Positions 61,801 through 64,000 of a stretch of 64,000 nt of DNA are shown here, piece after piece. Every line of letters starts with the position of its first letter. Position 1 is the first letter of the stretch. The stretch covers positions 1,860,001 through 1,924,000 of the forward strand of contig NZ_LN879502.1 of assembly GCF_001499655.1 (NCBI RefSeq), in the 5' to 3' direction. A program made the position numbers and the translations under genes. The notes under the pieces are model-generated. The model searched no databases. It was not told the origin of the DNA and saw nothing but the letters and a program-made list of their open reading frames with translations. This stretch comes from Candidatus Protochlamydia naegleriophila. GTDB taxonomy: Bacteria > Chlamydiota > Chlamydiia > Chlamydiales > Parachlamydiaceae.

Positions 61801-64000
61801 GCCCATCAGGATCTGGAAAATCTTCCTTAGCTTTCGAGACGATCTATGCGGAAGGCCAAAGGCGCTATATCGAATCACTCTCCCCCTATGCTCGTCAATT
61901 TGTCAAGCAAATGCCTAAACCGAAAGTCGGACACGTTAGCGGCTTATCCCCTGCAATTGCTATCGAGCAAAAGGCACACGCAGGTAATCCCCGCAGTACG
62001 GTTGGAACGATGACAGAAGTCTATGACTACTTGCGCGTTTTGTTCGCAAGGCTTGGAATCGCCCACTGCCCTGAAACCGGCGAAGTCATCAAAGCAATCA
62101 GCAAAGAATTGGTCGTCGAGAGAATTCTCTCTTTCCCCGAGCAAGAAAAGCTCCAAATTTTAGCTCCTATTGAACTTAATAAGAATGAAAAATTTGAGGA
62201 GCTGCTTCTCAAATTGCAACGGCAAGGATTTCTACGCATACGTCTCAATGGAGAGTTTTACAATCTCGAGCAAGAAGCCATCGCACTGATTCCATTCGAT
62301 CGCAAACGAAAAAATGAACTCTTTCTTGTCATCGATCGCTTAAAAGCCGATTCTTCAATGAAAGCGCGTATCTTCGAGGCCGTGGAAAATGCAACATCCA
62401 TTGGCGACGGAAAATTAGTCGTCATGCGCGAAAAAGAAGATGTTCCCTTCAATTTGTCTTTTGCCGTTGAAAGCACAGGAAAATCATACCCGGAAATTAC
62501 TCCCCACACATTTGCCTTTAATACTCCTGAGGGAATGTGTCCGGACTGCATGGGATTGGGATACCAATATGGAGCCAATCTTTCCCACCACGCCGACATT
62601 TTGTCCCACTCGATCATCGGCCTGATGCGCTTCCTCTGGCAGGAAGAGTTCAGCCAAGCCGCTTTTAGCTTCTTAGAGCTTGTGCTAGATAAAGAAGGAA
62701 TCGACCCTTACACCCCCCTAAAGAAATTATCGACCGATCACATTCAATTTCTCATGCAAGGCCCTTCTGAAGAGCGCTGGTATACAGCTTCCAACGGCAT
62801 CCGCTACCGCTGGATCGGAATCAATCACGTCCTCGCAAAGGCCGGTAGAAGCGCCGTGACCGAAAAGCGGGAAGCGATCATTCCTCTCTTGCAAGAGCAA
62901 ACATGTCTTTCATGCCAAGGAGCAAGACTCAATCCGCTTGCACGCCACGTGACGATCCAAGACTTGTCGATTCACGATGTCTGCAGTCTTCCGATTGAAC
63001 AAACTCTCAACTTCATCAAAAAGTTAAAGCTCCAACCGCAAGATAAAAAATTGCTCGAAGAGGTTCACACACAGCTCATCAATCGACTAAACTTTTTGTG
63101 CGAAGTTGGGCTTCACTATCTCTCCTTGGAAAGACGCGCCCCCACCTTAAGCGGCGGCGAAGCTCAGCGCATTCGCCTGGCTAGGCAACTTGGCAGTGGA
63201 TTAACAGGCGTCCTATACGTCTTAGATGAACCCACCATCGGGCTTCATCCACGCGATAATGCCCGCCTCAACGCAGCCCTCAAAAAATTGAAAGATCTCG
63301 GCAATACCCTCCTCATGGTCGAACACGATCCTCTAACTATTGCAACAGCGGATTATCTGCTCGACTTTGGGCCAGCGTCTGGCGAACATGGCGGACACAT
63401 CACGGCAAGAGGGACCTTAAAACAACTGCAGCGCAGCGCTCACTCGCTAACAGGCGCCTACTTATCAGGCAAAAAAAGCATTCCTCTGCCAAACAAAAGG
63501 CGCGCACTCGATAAGGGACAGCTAATCATTCGGAACACTTCTAAAAACAATTTGAAAGCTATTAGCGTTAGCATTCCAACAGGAGCCTTAACCTGCCTTA
63601 CTGGAGTCTCCGGATCGGGTAAATCAACTCTTTTACAACAGGTCTTACTGCCAGCCCTAGACAGACGCGCAAATAATGATGCGGTCGATGTAGAGGGTGC
63701 TCTTGTGTCAGGCCTCTCTCATTTCGATAAAGTCATCTCAATCGATCAAGACCCTATCGGTCATACAGTTCGATCCGATGTGGGAACCTATGTCGACGTT
63801 CTTTCTCGCATCCGCGATTTCTTCGTCTCTTTGCCAGCTGCTAAAATGAAGGGATTGCAACCCAAACACTTCAGCTACAACCATCGCAAAGGAATGTGCA
63901 CTGGCTGCTGGGGCTTGGGCTACCGCCGCGTCGAAATGCATTTTCTACCGGCCGTTAAAGTCGTTTGCGAAGACTGCCAAGGATTACGCCTCAATCCCGT
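58809..64000 (+). CDS. uvrA: Excinuclease ABC subunit A, double-length, 3' end cut by window edge
   Basis: DNA-damage recognition ATPase of nucleotide excision repair. The visible 1730 codons from ATG 58809 are open without a break and consist of two UvrA units in tandem. The first starts with FTGVSGSGKSSLAFDTIY, has CPRCHGMGTI-type zinc motifs and both LSGGEAQRVRLAS and LDEPSIGLHPRD signature/Walker B motifs. The second unit begins near codon 970 with TGPSGSGKSSLAFETIY and repeats all motifs. Single UvrA is about 940 residues; the doubled form is known from chlamydiae. The C-terminal end (perhaps 50 residues) is outside the window. Confidence 0.96.
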   Translation, partial: MNNEKIILKKVRIHNLKSVDLTLEKNELVVFTGVSGSGKSSLAFDTIYTEGQRRYVESLSTFARRQLGELSKPDLEHASGISPTISIEQKTAGRNPRSTVGTLTEIYDYLRVLYARIGIPHCPISGEAVTPQSRERIIKSVQNLPLRTKIIVLAPYAKGKKAEFKEDFQELIRKGFMRARVDGILVNLTDELVLDGNVGHDVDVVIDRLTVESNAQSRIADSITQALQLGQGVCSVLDVDSQNEQLFSMHAYSPQSGLSYTSLEPHDFSFNSPSGMCPRCHGMGTIHEFDLEQIIDPNLSIADNCCSIASPYQTVRYGNIYDNLAEQYNFSVQTPWKKLSSSARKVYLYGTDKKWTRMHFVHPVTGARWTDHIQWKGVLHDAHTRFSEAKSENYRKKMQKLMSIQTCPECQGARLKAYPAATVLQGKRISELSAMTVADCSRFFEHLTLSTQDTLIAEELLKEIRQRLQFLLEVGLHYLTLDRTAPTLSGGEAQRVRLASQIGCGLVGITYILDEPSIGLHPRDNRKLIDTLKHLRDMGNTVIVVEHDEETIWEADRIVDFGPGAGVKGGKILINGDLTDLIESKESITGAYLTGKRQIDIPKKRRKPQKECLEIKGAKHHNLKSIDVKIPLGMFLAITGVSGSGKSSLITDILYPALSNELHGGEHQVGDHRGIKGIDNIDKVIAIDQSPIGRNPRSNPATYIKLFDEIRDLFCQLPESQARGYKPGRFSFNVKEGSCSQCEGMGMIKIDMDFMEDAWVDCPLCKTKRFDTETLSVLYKGKNIYDVLEMDVSEALEFFANIPAIKHKLETLSQVGMEYIKLGQASTTLSGGEAQRIKLAKELVRPATGKTLYILDEPTTGLHFHDIKHLLQVLHALVEKGNTVLVIEHNMDVVKTADWIIDLGPEGGDGGGEIVAIGHPEHIAKLESPTGHAVRHALYPHTEQKIEAALEMGKHRRKDKREREAHVIREITVTGAEQNNLKQVSVTIPREKITVCTGPSGSGKSSLAFETIYAEGQRRYIESLSPYARQFVKQMPKPKVGHVSGLSPAIAIEQKAHAGNPRSTVGTMTEVYDYLRVLFARLGIAHCPETGEVIKAISKELVVERILSFPEQEKLQILAPIELNKNEKFEELLLKLQRQGFLRIRLNGEFYNLEQEAIALIPFDRKRKNELFLVIDRLKADSSMKARIFEAVENATSIGDGKLVVMREKEDVPFNLSFAVESTGKSYPEITPHTFAFNTPEGMCPDCMGLGYQYGANLSHHADILSHSIIGLMRFLWQEEFSQAAFSFLELVLDKEGIDPYTPLKKLSTDHIQFLMQGPSEERWYTASNGIRYRWIGINHVLAKAGRSAVTEKREAIIPLLQEQTCLSCQGARLNPLARHVTIQDLSIHDVCSLPIEQTLNFIKKLKLQPQDKKLLEEVHTQLINRLNFLCEVGLHYLSLERRAPTLSGGEAQRIRLARQLGSGLTGVLYVLDEPTIGLHPRDNARLNAALKKLKDLGNTLLMVEHDPLTIATADYLLDFGPASGEHGGHITARGTLKQLQRSAHSLTGAYLSGKKSIPLPNKRRALDKGQLIIRNTSKNNLKAISVSIPTGALTCLTGVSGSGKSTLLQQVLLPALDRRANNDAVDVEGALVSGLSHFDKVISIDQDPIGHTVRSDVGTYVDVLSRIRDFFVSLPAAKMKGLQPKHFSYNHRKGMCTGCWGLGYRRVEMHFLPAVKVVCEDCQGLRLNP

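Overview
The window reads as chromosome of an amoeba-associated chlamydia (Parachlamydiaceae or a close relative). This is an inference from several signs. Ribosomal and housekeeping genes lie in chlamydia-like neighbourhoods: rplI-rpsR-rpsF-pth-rplY near glgA and pgsA, and cydAB near folP-cdaA-cdaR. The uvrA gene is of the chlamydial double length. Many predicted eukaryote-directed proteins (ubiquitin-protease, YopT-like, papain-like, CheD-like deamidase, BTB-like, DUF4116) sit between the core genes, as is typical of amoeba symbionts. I cannot name the species.

Layout. 0-3.5 kb: a minus-strand translation cluster (rplI, rpsR, rpsF, pth, rplY), then prs and tRNA-Gln. 3.5-8 kb: a decayed nudC pseudogene, a DUF1398 gene, glgA and pgsA. 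8-13.6 kb: a large secreted SBBP-repeat protein, an alanine/sodium symporter, a Tsr3-like protein, a small non-coding element with inverted ends, and a secreted thioredoxin-fold protein. 13.8-17.3 kb: a stand-alone PD-(D/E)XK nuclease-like gene and uvrD. 17.5-19.2 kb: a truncated paralogue followed by an intact membrane-anchored cysteine-protease-like protein. 19.2-21.5 kb: rnpA, rpmH, rpmJ, rpsN and a GYF-like membrane protein. 22-31 kb: an Asp23/AmaP pair, a NadB-like flavoprotein, an MnmM-like methyltransferase, a DEDDh exonuclease-like gene, and the nusB-murB-PHP-folC run.

31-58 kb is the accessory-rich part. Predicted effectors alternate with core genes: a CheD-like deamidase, a YopT-like (C58) protein, a protein with USP-like boxes in reversed order, a DUF4116 protein and a USP (C19) deubiquitinase. 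Then come cydBA, a heavily frameshifted pseudogene, folP-cdaA-cdaR-rsmE, two BTB-like paralogues, pyk, a papain-like protein of about 1000 residues and two small paralogues. 58.8 kb to the end is uvrA, cut by the window edge.

Functionally, the core genes cover translation, glycogen and phospholipid synthesis, folate, c-di-AMP, bd-type respiration, glycolysis and DNA repair. The accessory set looks like an arsenal against host ubiquitin signalling and GTPases built on thiol chemistry (Cys-His-Asp/Asn or Cys-His-Thr). The most interesting single call is the CheD-like protein at 30945-31724: its Thr, Cys and His have exactly the spacing of the CheD catalytic residues, but there are no chemotaxis genes in the window. 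Three gene relics (nudC, the 41.5-42.8 kb pseudogene and the 17.5 kb fragment) show ongoing gene loss. All functions are read from sequence motifs by eye; no database search was run.
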